Below, in pieces: positions 8,554-17,173 of a DNA stretch of 64,000 nucleotides. The notes beneath the pieces are model-generated. The model was not told where the DNA came from, searched no databases, and saw nothing but the letters and a program-made list of their open reading frames with translations. Positions within the stretch are counted from its first letter, which is position 1. Each line of letters begins with the position of its first letter. The DNA comes from Mycoplana rhizolycopersici (lineage in GTDB: Bacteria; Pseudomonadota; Alphaproteobacteria; Rhizobiales; Rhizobiaceae), in the NCBI RefSeq assembly GCF_013378445.1, contig NZ_JABXYK010000005.1:1-64000 (forward strand), in the 5' to 3' direction. Made by a program: the position numbers and the translations under genes.

Positions 8554-9831
8554 TTACAGCCTGTTGGGCGCCAATTCCCCACCGTCTTCCTTCCGTTCCA
8601 GATACCGCTGATCGATTTCCGGAAGGGGCTCGTCCTGGATGACCGCCTCGAAAGCCTTCAGGCGCTTGTAGATCGAAAGCAGCTCGACGATAGTGGTCCA
8701 CGAATTGACCAGATACTGGAAGGATTCGCGCACCTGCCCGAACACGTTCTGAATTTGGCTCATCACGCCGAGGGTCAACTTGCCGGCGACGATCGAGGGC
8801 ACCAGCACGAAAGTGCCGAACAGGTTGTCGGCCTGCAGATAGAAGATGCGGGCGACGTTGAAATACAGGTAGTGGAAATAGAGGCGGAAATAGTTCTTCC
8901 TCACATTGGCGAAAAGCTGCTGCACGGTCGGAGGCTGAGCCCGGTCGGCGTGATCTTCGCCATAGACCAGTTCCTTACGATAGGCCGCCTCGACGCGCTG
9001 GTTGCGGAATTCCAGGCCGGGCAGCTTGATGCCAACCACGGCCAGAAACACCGTCCCGAACAGTGACCAGCAGATTGCCGCCCAGACCAGGGCGTGCGGA
9101 ACCTCACCGACAAAGGGCAGGACGGTCACCGTGGTCGAAAATTTGAACAGAACCGGGAGGAAGGCTACGAGCGTCATGATCGAGCTGACCAGGCTGACGC
9201 CGAGGCCTTCCACGGTCCGCGAGAAGCGCATCGTGTCGTCCTGCACGCGCTGCGAGGCGCCTTCGATGTGACGCAGCTTGTCCCAGTGGGACATGTAGAA
9301 ATCGTTCATCGCCGTCCGCCAGCGGAAAACATAGTGGCTGACGAAGAACAGGTTCAATGTACCGATGGTGATCGCGACGAAAGCGATGCCGGCAAAACCG
9401 ATCATTCCGACAAAGAGATCGCTTTCCGTCGGGATGGGGTCCGTCCGGGCGAGACCCCGCTGGATCATGTCGTAGAACGGCCCGTACCACGCATTGATCG
9501 CCACGCTCACCTGAACGGAAAAATAGGTGTTAAAGATGATGAGTGCCGATCCCAGTACGGACCACAGCTGCCATGGATGCGGACTGAAGACAAACCAGAA
9601 GGCGGCGAATATCCCTACCATCAGGGTGTAGTAGAGATAGAACCATATGAACGGCGGCGACCAGAAGACGGAGACCCCGATCACCGCTTCCTCGCCGGGC
9701 TGCAGCGGCGGCAGACCGAAGAACGCTCCCAGTTGCTCTCCGCCGGCGTACCAGATGATCATCGCAAGGGCTGACCACGCGATGACGGACGGAAAGAAGA
9801 GCTTGGGATGGGGGAAAAAGGAGACAAACAA
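8554..9831 (-). CDS. bacA: SbmA/BacA-type peptide transporter
   Basis: Inner-membrane proton-driven importer of antimicrobial and proline-rich peptides and some glycopeptides. In rhizobia BacA is needed for bacteroid survival against plant NCR peptides. The protein has about 425 residues, close to the 420 of S. meliloti BacA, with several membrane spans and the conserved segments [38 protein letters not shown] and [17 protein letters not shown]. The start is placed at TTG 9831, giving [13 protein letters not shown], which matches the family N-terminus MFQSFFPRPKLFF; an upstream ATG at 9933 would add 34 residues. Whether it is the symbiotic BacA or a BacA-like paralogue cannot be decided here. 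Confidence 0.88.
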   Translation of the reverse strand: MFVSFFPHPKLFFPSVIAWSALAMIIWYAGGEQLGAFFGLPPLQPGEEAVIGVSVFWSPPFIWFYLYYTLMVGIFAAFWFVFSPHPWQLWSVLGSALIIFNTYFSVQVSVAINAWYGPFYDMIQRGLARTDPIPTESDLFVGMIGFAGIAFVAITIGTLNLFFVSHYVFRWRTAMNDFYMSHWDKLRHIEGASQRVQDDTMRFSRTVEGLGVSLVSSIMTLVAFLPVLFKFSTTVTVLPFVGEVPHALVWAAICWSLFGTVFLAVVGIKLPGLEFRNQRVEAAYRKELVYGEDHADRAQPPTVQQLFANVRKNYFRLYFHYLYFNVARIFYLQADNLFGTFVLVPSIVAGKLTLGVMSQIQNVFGQVRESFQYLVNSWTTIVELLSIYKRLKAFEAVIQDEPLPEIDQRYLERKEDGGELAPNRL

Positions 9832-9946
9832 CTGCAGCGCTTTCTTTTCACGGAGACGCGGTTTGCGGCACGAGCCGAAGATGGCGGAAACTAAAGCAGT
9901 TTCCGCACAGCAACAATCGCCGATGCCTTGCATTACCGAGATTTAA

Positions 9947-11128
9947 TCAAGCCTGCCGGTCACGTGCGGCAAGCGTCGCCAAAGCCGCGATCGATAGAAC
10001 GGCCGCCGCAGCCACGCTCGGCAGGCCGTAGCCGCCGCTGATCGAGGCCAGCCAGCCCGCCGCCAGAGGGCCGACGATCTGCCCCACGCCGAATGCCGCC
10101 GTCATCATCGCAAGCGAGCGGCGCGGGCTCTGCGGCGCCATCGCCCGGCCGAGCTGCAAACCGTAGGCGGTAACCACCATGAAGGTCGCTCCGAGCAGGA
10201 CGCCGCCGACCAGCACGGAGGACGGCGCCGGCAGGATGGCGGTCGCAGCAACGCCCACCGCCTCCAGTGCGAGGGCTGCCCGATAGACGCCGAGAACGCC
10301 GAGCCGACGGTCCAGCCCCTTCCAGACGAAGAGCGACAAGGCGGCACTCAGTCCGGTGAGAAACCACGTCATGCCCTCCAGCAGATGTCCGCCGCCGCCC
10401 TCGCGCGCCATTGCGACGATAAAGGTGGCCGTGACGACATAGCCGATGCCGAACAGGCCGTAGCTCAGCGTCAGCGCCACGAGGGGACGCGGCCAGGCGA
10501 GCGGAGGCTCGGGCCTTGCCACAGCATTGGCCTTGCCGCGGGGCAGAAGCGCGCCGACGACAAGAAGGGCGACAGCAGCACCGATTGCGGCGACCAGCCA
10601 GTCCAGGCGCCAGCTCGCCATGCCGGCAGGATGAAACGGCGACAGGCCGAGCACCAGCACGGAAGAAAGCGCAATGCCGGCCCCTACCCCCGAAAAGTAG
10701 ATCATCGGAACGCGGCGGTCTCCCGCCGAAGCACCGAACGAGAGCACGACAGCCGACGTGAAGACCATGCCCAGCGCGCTGGAAAGCCCGGCGAGAAAAC
10801 GGATCACGACGAATGCGGGTATCGCGCCCGCACCCGCCATCGCCGCCAGCAGCACGACGTTGGCAAACAGCGCCCATAGCGCCAGGCTGCGCTCGCGCCC
10901 GGCCGCCCATCCGTGGCCCGCCAGCACGGCACCCAGCAGGTAGCCTGCGAAATTGGCCGCGGCGATCAGGCCGCTCTGGGTGGGGTCGAGCCCGAGGTCG
11001 GCCATCATCGCGGGCAGGACGGGCGTATAGAAGAAGCGCCCGAACCCCATCAGGCAAGCAAGCGCTATGGCGCCCGCAACGGCCACCGTGATCGGTGAAG
11101 GGCCAGGCGGTTTGGAAACATGCAGCAT
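9947..11128 (-). CDS. YbfB/YjiJ-type MFS transporter
   Basis: Major facilitator of 393 residues with 12 hydrophobic segments. The N-terminal stretch LMGFGRFFYTPVLPAMMADL is the hallmark of the YbfB/YjiJ subfamily (usually GxGRFxYTPILP). It is probably a drug or metabolite exporter, with unknown substrate. It lies 115 bp upstream of the bacA start in the same orientation, but there is no strong sign of an operon. The start ATG 11128 has no alternative upstream. Confidence 0.85.
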   Translation of the reverse strand: MLHVSKPPGPSPITVAVAGAIALACLMGFGRFFYTPVLPAMMADLGLDPTQSGLIAAANFAGYLLGAVLAGHGWAAGRERSLALWALFANVVLLAAMAGAGAIPAFVVIRFLAGLSSALGMVFTSAVVLSFGASAGDRRVPMIYFSGVGAGIALSSVLVLGLSPFHPAGMASWRLDWLVAAIGAAVALLVVGALLPRGKANAVARPEPPLAWPRPLVALTLSYGLFGIGYVVTATFIVAMAREGGGGHLLEGMTWFLTGLSAALSLFVWKGLDRRLGVLGVYRAALALEAVGVAATAILPAPSSVLVGGVLLGATFMVVTAYGLQLGRAMAPQSPRRSLAMMTAAFGVGQIVGPLAAGWLASISGGYGLPSVAAAAVLSIAALATLAARDRQA

Positions 11129-11255
11129 GGCGCCACCCTATTGCGGCGCAACATGGACCCGCAAACGACTATTTCTGATGGAACGTCCATTTTTCCTGAT
11201 GCGGATGCCGGTCCTGATGCCCCGCCGGCCGCGACACGGGCCCGCCAAATGCGGC

Positions 11256-12005
11256 TCAGCCCGGCAGGGTCAGGATCATCGGCCCGTTCCGGGTCGCCAC
11301 CACCGTGTGCTCGAACTGCACCGTCGGCGCCTGCGGGTCGCTGTAGAGCGTCCAGTCGTCATCGCCGTTTTCCGCCCATTGCGCGCCGAGCGACAGGAAG
11401 GGCTCGACGGTGAAGACCAGCCCCTCGGTCATCACCCGCTTCTCGCGCGGGTCCGGCCATGTGGCGATCTCCGAGGGCTCCTCGTGCAGCGAGCGGCCGA
11501 CGCCGTGGCTGGCGAGGTTGGCGATCAGGGTGTAGCGGTTCTTGCGGGCGAAGGTTCCGATCGCGTTGCCGATCGCCGAAAGCGGACGGCCGGACTTGAC
11601 CTCCTTCAAGCCGACCCACATGGCGCGCTTGCCGTCGCGGCAGAGGCGCTCGACGTTGGGGGCGGCGCGGCCGACAGTGAACGACGCGCCGGTATCGGCG
11701 AAATAGCCGTCAAGCTCCGCAGAGACGTCGATGTTGACCAGGTCGCCTTCCGTGATCACCCGGTCTCCGGGGATGCCGTGGGCCACTTCCTCGTTGACGC
11801 TGATGCAGGTCGCGCCGGGAAACTCGTAGCAGGTTTCGGGCGCCGAACGCGCACCGGCCTCTTCCAGCATGCGCCGCCCGATCAGATCCAGTTCGGCCGT
11901 CGTCATGCCGGGCCGGATGGAGGCGCTCATATGCTGCAGGACATTGCCGCAGAGGCGGCCGATTGCCTGCATGCCGCGCAGGTCTTCGTCGTTGTTCAGG
12001 GTCAT
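11256..12005 (-). CDS. map: Type I methionine aminopeptidase
   Basis: Removes the initiator Met from nascent proteins. It has 249 residues. Metal ligands are visible: Asp93 in LVNIDVSAE, Asp104 in YFADTGASF, His in SHGVGR, Glu in FTVEPFLS and Glu in FEHTVV; the substrate-contact His is in HGIPGD. LHEEPSE fits the family. Rhizobia usually carry a second, housekeeping map beside other genes, so this may be the accessory copy. It is followed upstream by the LLM oxidoreductase gene, 56 bp away in the same orientation. Confidence 0.93.
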   Translation of the reverse strand: MTLNNDEDLRGMQAIGRLCGNVLQHMSASIRPGMTTAELDLIGRRMLEEAGARSAPETCYEFPGATCISVNEEVAHGIPGDRVITEGDLVNIDVSAELDGYFADTGASFTVGRAAPNVERLCRDGKRAMWVGLKEVKSGRPLSAIGNAIGTFARKNRYTLIANLASHGVGRSLHEEPSEIATWPDPREKRVMTEGLVFTVEPFLSLGAQWAENGDDDWTLYSDPQAPTVQFEHTVVATRNGPMILTLPG

Positions 12006-12061
12006 CTCGTCTCGCTTTCAGCGGGGCTCCTTAGCATGGCGCGGCCGGCCTTTCCAATGCC

Positions 12062-13108
12062 TCAGCCAAGAGCCGGTTGCCCGGCCAGCAATTCGCGCAC
12101 CAGTGGCGCGACCTTCGTGCCGTAGAGCTCGATGCCGCGCATGATCTGCGCATGCGGCATCAGGCCGATCGCCATCTGTAGCACGAAGCGGTCGTTGCGG
12201 AAGATCCGGTGATGGGCGGCGATCTTCCTTGCCACCGTTTCCGGGTCGCCGAGGAAAAGGTGCCCCTCCGGTCCGGTGGAGAGATCGAACTGCGCCCGGC
12301 TGGTCGGTCCCCAGCCACGCTCCGCGCCGATCCGGTTCATCACCGCCGACTGCGGGCCGTAGAACTGGTCCGCCGCAGCTTCGAACGTGTCAGCGATGAA
12401 GCCGTGCACGTTGATACTCGTCTTCAGCTTCGAGACGTCCTGGCCGGCGCGGCTGGCGGCTTCGCGGTAGAGATCGAAAAGCGGAGCATACCGAGATGGC
12501 GTGCCGCCGATGATCGCAAGCGCCAGCGGCAGACCATACGCCCCGGCGCGCGCCACCGATTGCGGCGTGCCGCCGACGGCGATCCAGATCGGCAGCCGGC
12601 CATGCAGCGGCCGCGGATAGACCCCGAGCCCACGGATCGGCGCGCGCGTCTCGCCGCTCCACGAGACCTTCTCGGCGGCGTTGATCGCCAGCAGCAGGTC
12701 CAGCTTTTCTTCGAACAGCTTGTCGTAGTCATTGAGATCGTAGCCGAACAGCGGAAAGGATTCGATGAACGAACCGCGGCCCGCCATGATCTCCGCCCTG
12801 CCACCGGATATGAGATCGAGCGTCGAGAACTGCTGGAATACCCGCACCGGATCGTCCGACGACAGCACCGTCACCGAGCTGGAAAGGCGGATGTTTTTCG
12901 TCCGCGCGGCGGCCGCTGCGAGGATAACGGCCGGCGCAGAGGCAGCATAATCTGGCCGGTGATGCTCGCCGATCCCGAAGACGTCGAGACCGACCTGGTC
13001 GGCAAGCTCGATTTCCTCGATGAGTTCGCGAACCCGCCGCTCGCCCTCCCGCCCCTTGTCGGCGGCAGCGGGATCGACATCGGCGAAGGTGTGAAGGCCA
13101 AGTTCCAT
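12062..13108 (-). CDS. LLM-class flavin-dependent oxidoreductase
   Basis: A 348-residue luciferase-like monooxygenase fold protein that would use FMN. Diagnostic pieces are the N-terminal [60 protein letters not shown] and the C-terminal [10 protein letters not shown]. This pattern is the widespread subgroup of LLM enzymes in proteobacteria whose substrates are mostly unknown. Its start ATG 13108 has the only plausible N-terminus. No partner flavin reductase is adjacent. Confidence 0.88.
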   Translation of the reverse strand: MELGLHTFADVDPAAADKGREGERRVRELIEEIELADQVGLDVFGIGEHHRPDYAASAPAVILAAAAARTKNIRLSSSVTVLSSDDPVRVFQQFSTLDLISGGRAEIMAGRGSFIESFPLFGYDLNDYDKLFEEKLDLLLAINAAEKVSWSGETRAPIRGLGVYPRPLHGRLPIWIAVGGTPQSVARAGAYGLPLALAIIGGTPSRYAPLFDLYREAASRAGQDVSKLKTSINVHGFIADTFEAAADQFYGPQSAVMNRIGAERGWGPTSRAQFDLSTGPEGHLFLGDPETVARKIAAHHRIFRNDRFVLQMAIGLMPHAQIMRGIELYGTKVAPLVRELLAGQPALG

Positions 13109-13343
13109 GGGTGTCTTCCGGATGGATGTTCAAGCTCTCGCACAGATATGGGGCCGCGCCGCGCGTGCAAAGGGCGAATTCGGAAACAATGCGTTCAACG
13201 GTTGCTACGGATCGCCGCTGCTGACGTGGCGGGGCATTCCGAAGTCGGCGCTTCCTTGACCCTGCCGCAACCGCCATGGCAAAGAGTTCTCACAACTTGC
13301 GACGGCCCCGGGTGGGCGCATATTGCGAATTCGGAGTTCTTTT

Positions 13344-14171
13344 TTGCGCATCATTTCGCTGTCAACCATACCCCCTCGCTTCGCCACCTTGGCGCCGACA
13401 CTGAAAAGCCTGGTGAACCAGAAGGGCGCGATCGACGAAATCCGCCTCTACGTTCCCGAGCGCTACCGCCGCTTCCCGGACTACGCCGGGACCTTGCCGC
13501 CGGTGCCGGAGGGCGTGAAGATCGTGCGGCCGGACAGCGACCTCGGTCCGGCCTCGAAGGTGCTGTTCGCCGCCCGCGAACTACGCGGCAGGCAGGAGGC
13601 GCAGATCCTCTTTTGCGACGACGACAAGATTTTCGGCCCCACCTGGGCAGCCGACCTTTTCGCCGCACAGGCCGCAAGGCCGGGCGAGTGCGTCGCGCTG
13701 AACGGCAAGGGCATTCCGCCACACCGCGGCAAGCCGGGCCCGTTCCAGCCGAAGGCCAAGCGCGCAGGCAAGCTGGACCTGCCGCTGCGCGCCCGGCGGC
13801 TGAGCCACAGGCTCGCCTCGATGCTATTGCGCACAGGCACGCCGCGGCCGATTCGCCGTCCGATCGCCAAGGCCGGCTATGTCGATATCCTGCAGGGCCT
13901 CGGCGGAGTGGTGGTGCGGCCGGACTTCTTCGACGACACCGCCTACGACATTCCCGATGCGGTCTGGACGGTGGACGATGTCTGGCTTTCCGGCCTGCTC
14001 GCCTGGAAGGGCATCCCGATCTGGCTTCCGGCCGGCATCGAGGAACCGCTGACGACGGACGCGCATGACATCGATTCCCTCTACCGCTCGACCATCGAGG
14101 GGATCACCCGCAAGGACGCCAATCGCGCTTCGGTCGCCTACATGCAGGAGCGCTTCGGCATCTGGAAGTAG
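13344..14171 (+). CDS. Putative GT-A-fold glycosyltransferase
   Basis: About 275 residues. It opens with LRIISLSTIPPRFATLAPTL, a pattern of small rhizobial glycosyltransferase-like proteins, and has an acidic cluster ILFCDDDKIFGP (DxD-like nucleotide-sugar site) followed by GGVVVRPDFFDD and WTVDDVWLSGLL, as in GT-A enzymes where an acidic pair near the C-terminal third contacts the acceptor. The TTG start at 13344 has GGAG eight bases upstream. A TTG at 13323 is in frame but unsupported. No membrane segment is seen. The gene stands alone and the acceptor is unknown. Confidence 0.65.
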   Translation: MRIISLSTIPPRFATLAPTLKSLVNQKGAIDEIRLYVPERYRRFPDYAGTLPPVPEGVKIVRPDSDLGPASKVLFAARELRGRQEAQILFCDDDKIFGPTWAADLFAAQAARPGECVALNGKGIPPHRGKPGPFQPKAKRAGKLDLPLRARRLSHRLASMLLRTGTPRPIRRPIAKAGYVDILQGLGGVVVRPDFFDDTAYDIPDAVWTVDDVWLSGLLAWKGIPIWLPAGIEEPLTTDAHDIDSLYRSTIEGITRKDANRASVAYMQERFGIWK

Positions 14172-14213
14172 GCGCCCATGCGGGATTGAAGCACCGCATG
14201 AGCCGAAACTCGC

Positions 14214-14699
14214 TCAAAGTCTGGAGGCGACCGCCTCGAGCTGGGTCGCGACCTGTCCCCAGCCGCCATGGAAGCCCATCGTCTCGTGCGTCCTGGCGTC
14301 TTCCACGTTCCAGTGGCGGGCGATCGCGGTATAGCGGCTGCGCCCGTCGCCAAGGTCGTCGAAGAGGATTTCGGCCGTGAAGAACGCCTTTTCGGTCGGC
14401 TTCCAGTCCGGGCCGAAGGCATCGGTGAAGATGATCCGGCGGTCCTTCTCCACCTTCAGCAGGACGCCGGTCGAATCCATGTGGAAATTGTCCGGCCCAG
14501 TCATCACGGTGCGGAACTTGCCGCCGTCGCGCGGCTCGATCTCAACGACCGGCGTCTCGTAGGGCTTCGGCGCGAACCACTGCGTCATCAGCTCCGGGGT
14601 GGTCCAGGCCTTGAAGAGCTGGGCAGGCGTCGCAATCAGCACCCGCGTGAGAACGAGTTCGCGCTCATTGGCCGGCTTGATCTCGACGGTCGTGTCCAT
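14214..14699 (-). CDS. SRPBCC/AHSA1-family protein
   Basis: A 161-residue START-like protein (activator of Hsp90 ATPase homologue 1 family). Typical motifs are ELVLTRVLIATPAQLFKAWT, WFAPKPYETPVVEIEPRDGG, and the C-terminal HETMGFHGGWGQVATQLEA. ATG 14699 is preceded by AGGAG. It is the third gene of an apparent operon with the sigma factor and YCII genes upstream. Such proteins often accompany ECF sigma factors of this type and may bind a small hydrophobic ligand; that role is inferred. Confidence 0.85.
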   Translation of the reverse strand: MDTTVEIKPANERELVLTRVLIATPAQLFKAWTTPELMTQWFAPKPYETPVVEIEPRDGGKFRTVMTGPDNFHMDSTGVLLKVEKDRRIIFTDAFGPDWKPTEKAFFTAEILFDDLGDGRSRYTAIARHWNVEDARTHETMGFHGGWGQVATQLEAVASRL

Positions 14700-14789
14700 G
14701 GTCTTTCTCCTCGTTGATTTTCCAATCGCTTCCCGCCTAGGACGCACAGGATCGGCACGATCCGACATCGGCTGCCGATTTTTTCCGAA

Positions 14790-16046
14790 TTATTTCGCCA
14801 AAATGGCGATATCGCGGGCAAGAGCGTCGAGATGCTGGCGGATATGCCCGGCCTCCGCCGGGGTAGTAGCAAGCGCGATCGCGCGCTCGAAGGCGTCATG
14901 GGCCTCGCGGGCGCGGCCGAGCTGCTGCAGCAGACCGCCCCTCAGCCCGTGGAAATAGAAGTATCCGGACAGCCGCTCCGCCAGCGGCTCGATCAGGTCC
15001 AGCGCCGCCTGCGGCCCGTGCCGCTTCGACACGGCTACGGCGCGGTTGAGGGTGACGACCGGCGATGGCTGGATGCGCTCCAGCGACTGGTACAGCAGGT
15101 CGATCTGCTCCCAGTCCGTCTGTTCCGCCACCTCCGCGCGCGCATGCAGCGCGGCGATCGCCGCCTGGATCTGGTATGATCCAGGCGCGCGGTGGCGCAG
15201 CGCCTTGTCGATCAGCGCGAGAGCCTCGCGGATCGCGCGTTTGTCCCAGAGGCTGCGGTCCTGATCCTCCAGAAGCACGATCTGCCCGTCGGCACCGAAG
15301 CGCGCACTGCGCCGCGAGTGCTGGAGAAGCAGCAGGGCCGTCAGCCCCATGATCTCCGGCTCGGCCGGAAAGAGCCGCAGCAACAACCGCGAAAGCCGTA
15401 TCGCTTCCTCGCAGAAGGGCGCATCGGCGCGCTGCTTTTCGCCCGCGGAATATCCTTCGTTGAAGACCAGATAGATCATGGCAGCCACCACGCCGAGGCG
15501 CTCGGTCCGTGAGACTGCGTCCGGTGCCTCGAACGGCAGGCCGGCTGCGGCGATCCTGCCCTTGGCGCGGGTGATGCGCTGTTCCATAGCCGCTTCAGAC
15601 ACCAGGAAAGCGCGAGCGATCTGGCGCACGGACAGCCCGGAGACGATGCGCAGCGCCAGCGCGATCTGCTGCGTCGCCGGCAATTCGGGATGGCAGCAGA
15701 CGAAGAGAAGCCGCAGAATGTCGTCGCGGTAGTGCGAGCCGTCCAGTCGCTCCGCCAGATCCCCTTCCACGTCATCGAGATCCGACAGCAGCTCCTCAGG
15801 CGGCAGCGGTTCCTGCCGCGCCCGCTTGCGCAGGTGATCGATGCCGCTGTTGCGGCCGACAAAGATAAGCCAGGCGACCGGATCGCGCGGCGGGCCCTTC
15901 TCCGGCCAGGTCCGCACGGCCCTGAGGCACGCCTCCTGAAAGGCCTCTTCCGCAAGGTCGAGATCGCGGAAATAGCGCAGAAGCGCACCCATCGCCTGCG
16001 GGCGGGCGGAGGAAAGCGCAAGATCTATCCAGGACAGTTCGCTCAC
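14790..16046 (-). CDS. ECF sigma factor with TPR-like C-terminal extension (ECF42-type)
   Basis: About 418 residues. The N-terminal third holds sigma region 2 (DLAEEAFQEACLRAVRTW, DPVAWLIFVGRNSGIDHLRKR) and region 4 (LSVRQIARAFLVSEAAMEQR). The rest is a long helical domain with TPR-like repeats, including LVFNEGYSAG and PVVTLNRAVAVSKRHGP. This architecture with a neighbouring DGPF/YCII gene matches the ECF42 group, which lacks a classical anti-sigma factor. The GTG start (16046) overlaps the stop of the YCII gene (GTGA), so the two are translationally coupled. The signal sensed is not known. Confidence 0.85.
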   Translation of the reverse strand: MSELSWIDLALSSARPQAMGALLRYFRDLDLAEEAFQEACLRAVRTWPEKGPPRDPVAWLIFVGRNSGIDHLRKRARQEPLPPEELLSDLDDVEGDLAERLDGSHYRDDILRLLFVCCHPELPATQQIALALRIVSGLSVRQIARAFLVSEAAMEQRITRAKGRIAAAGLPFEAPDAVSRTERLGVVAAMIYLVFNEGYSAGEKQRADAPFCEEAIRLSRLLLRLFPAEPEIMGLTALLLLQHSRRSARFGADGQIVLLEDQDRSLWDKRAIREALALIDKALRHRAPGSYQIQAAIAALHARAEVAEQTDWEQIDLLYQSLERIQPSPVVTLNRAVAVSKRHGPQAALDLIEPLAERLSGYFYFHGLRGGLLQQLGRAREAHDAFERAIALATTPAEAGHIRQHLDALARDIAILAK

Positions 16047-16423
16047 AGCGCCTCCAGCGATCCGCCCGGCTTGAAGACGCGCAGCGGCCTGATCTCGTAG
16101 GCGCCGACGCCCGGATTGGCGACGGCCAGTTCCCTGGCGAAGGCGATCGCCTCGTCGAGCGTTTCCATGTCGACGAGGAAGAAGCCGAGAAACTGCTCCT
16201 TCGTCTCTGCAAAGGGCCCATCGACGACGAAGCTCTCGCCGGGAGACTTGCGCAACGTCGTTGCAGCCGTCGTCGGCATCAGCCGGGCGACCGGCCCCAG
16301 CTTGCCCGCCGCAGCATATTTCCTTTCGACCGCGGCGAGATCGGACATCACCTTGTCCTCCTCCTCCCGGCTCCACGCGGCGACGGCATCCTCGGAATTG
16401 TAGCAAAGCACGGCATAAAGCAT
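16043..16423 (-). CDS. YCII-related (DGPF domain) protein
   Basis: A 126-residue cytosolic protein of the YCII/DGPF family. The start MLYAVLCYNSEDAVAAWS and the motif VVDGPFAETKEQFLGFFLVD are diagnostic. ATG 16423 has GGAAGGAGTG upstream, and an in-frame ATG at 16501 is rejected. Members are nearly always paired with ECF42 sigma factors and are thought to be targets or modulators of them; the reaction, if any, is unknown. It is first in the three-gene operon with the sigma factor and the SRPBCC protein. Confidence 0.88.
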   Translation of the reverse strand: MLYAVLCYNSEDAVAAWSREEEDKVMSDLAAVERKYAAAGKLGPVARLMPTTAATTLRKSPGESFVVDGPFAETKEQFLGFFLVDMETLDEAIAFARELAVANPGVGAYEIRPLRVFKPGGSLEAL

Positions 16424-16535
16424 CGGACACTCCTTCCTCGATATGACGTAGAAGTAGCGCCGATCCCGACAGGAGACATGAAAATTTTCAACGGATGTCA
16501 TCGAGCGAACTCAGGAAGCGATCGCGCCACGCCGA

Positions 16536-16952
16536 TCAGATCTTGAAGACGTCGTCCTGCCGGAACACGATGACGTAGCCGCCGGTCGGCTCACTATCCG
16601 CGGCCCAGGCCCGCAACTGCGTGTGGTAAGGCTCGCTGCGCCAGATCTCCGGATGGTCGGGATCGACCAGCAGTGTGAGCTGCGGCCCCTGCCTGTAGAT
16701 CATCATGTGCGAGCGCGACGGGTCCCACTCCTCGCCCAGCTTCTCGTCGGTAATCCAGAGGCACAGGAAGTCCCGGCAGACAGAAGGCCTATGCTAGTAG
16801 ATCGAGCACCCCTTCTCCTCGACGCAATGCCTGCACCAGACATTAGCCGGTTTCTCGAACAGATCGATGTCAGGCAGACGGCAACAGAGTGTGCAGGTGC
16901 CGCATGATCGACCTGCGACAATGTTCGAGATGGTGTTCGAAGAGTGGTGCAT
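16536..16952 (-). pseudogene. YkgJ-family Fe/Zn-chelating cysteine-cluster gene, interrupted by an amber codon
   Basis: Reading from ATG 16952 gives MHHSSNTISNIVAGRSCGTC, continuing with TLCCRLPDIDLFEKPANVWC, a cysteine cluster typical of the YkgJ family. After CVEEKGCSIY comes TAG at 16794-16796, and the frame then continues with HRPSVCRDFLCLWITDEKLG and on to DDVFKI and TGA at 16536-16538. Family members read SIYxxRPxxCRDF without a stop, so one substitution has created the amber codon. No frameshift is needed. The gene is thus a recent pseudogene unless TAG is suppressed. It sits between the YCII operon and a palindromic repeat. Confidence 0.78.
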
Positions 16953-16996
16953 GGTCTCGATCTTCGTCGTGGTTCAAGGGACTACCCGCTCCCGTC

Positions 16997-17101
16997 TTCC
17001 CGGCCTCGAGCCGGGAACCAGCGCGATCCTGTCTTTGATCGCACGAGAATCTTTTCGTCTTACGGACGTAAGGCGCCTGGATTCCGGCTCGGGGCCGGAA
17101 T
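16997..17101. repeat. Palindromic intergenic mosaic element (RIME-like)
   Basis: Three inverted repeats lie in about 105 bp: TTCCCGGC/GCCGGGAA (16997-17017, 8-bp stem), CTTACG/CGTAAG (17059-17072) and ATTCCGGC/GCCGGAAT (17081-17101, 8-bp stem, loop TCGGG). The layout of two large GC-rich palindromes in an intergenic space resembles the RIME-type elements of Rhizobium and relatives; the name is from memory and not checked. It lies between the stop of glpK and the broken YkgJ gene. Confidence 0.55.
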
Positions 17102-17173
17102 GAGGGAAGCGGGAGAGATCATACTCATGCAATCCTTTTGTCGTGTACTGTGATCCGTCGGTCCCGCGCCGCC

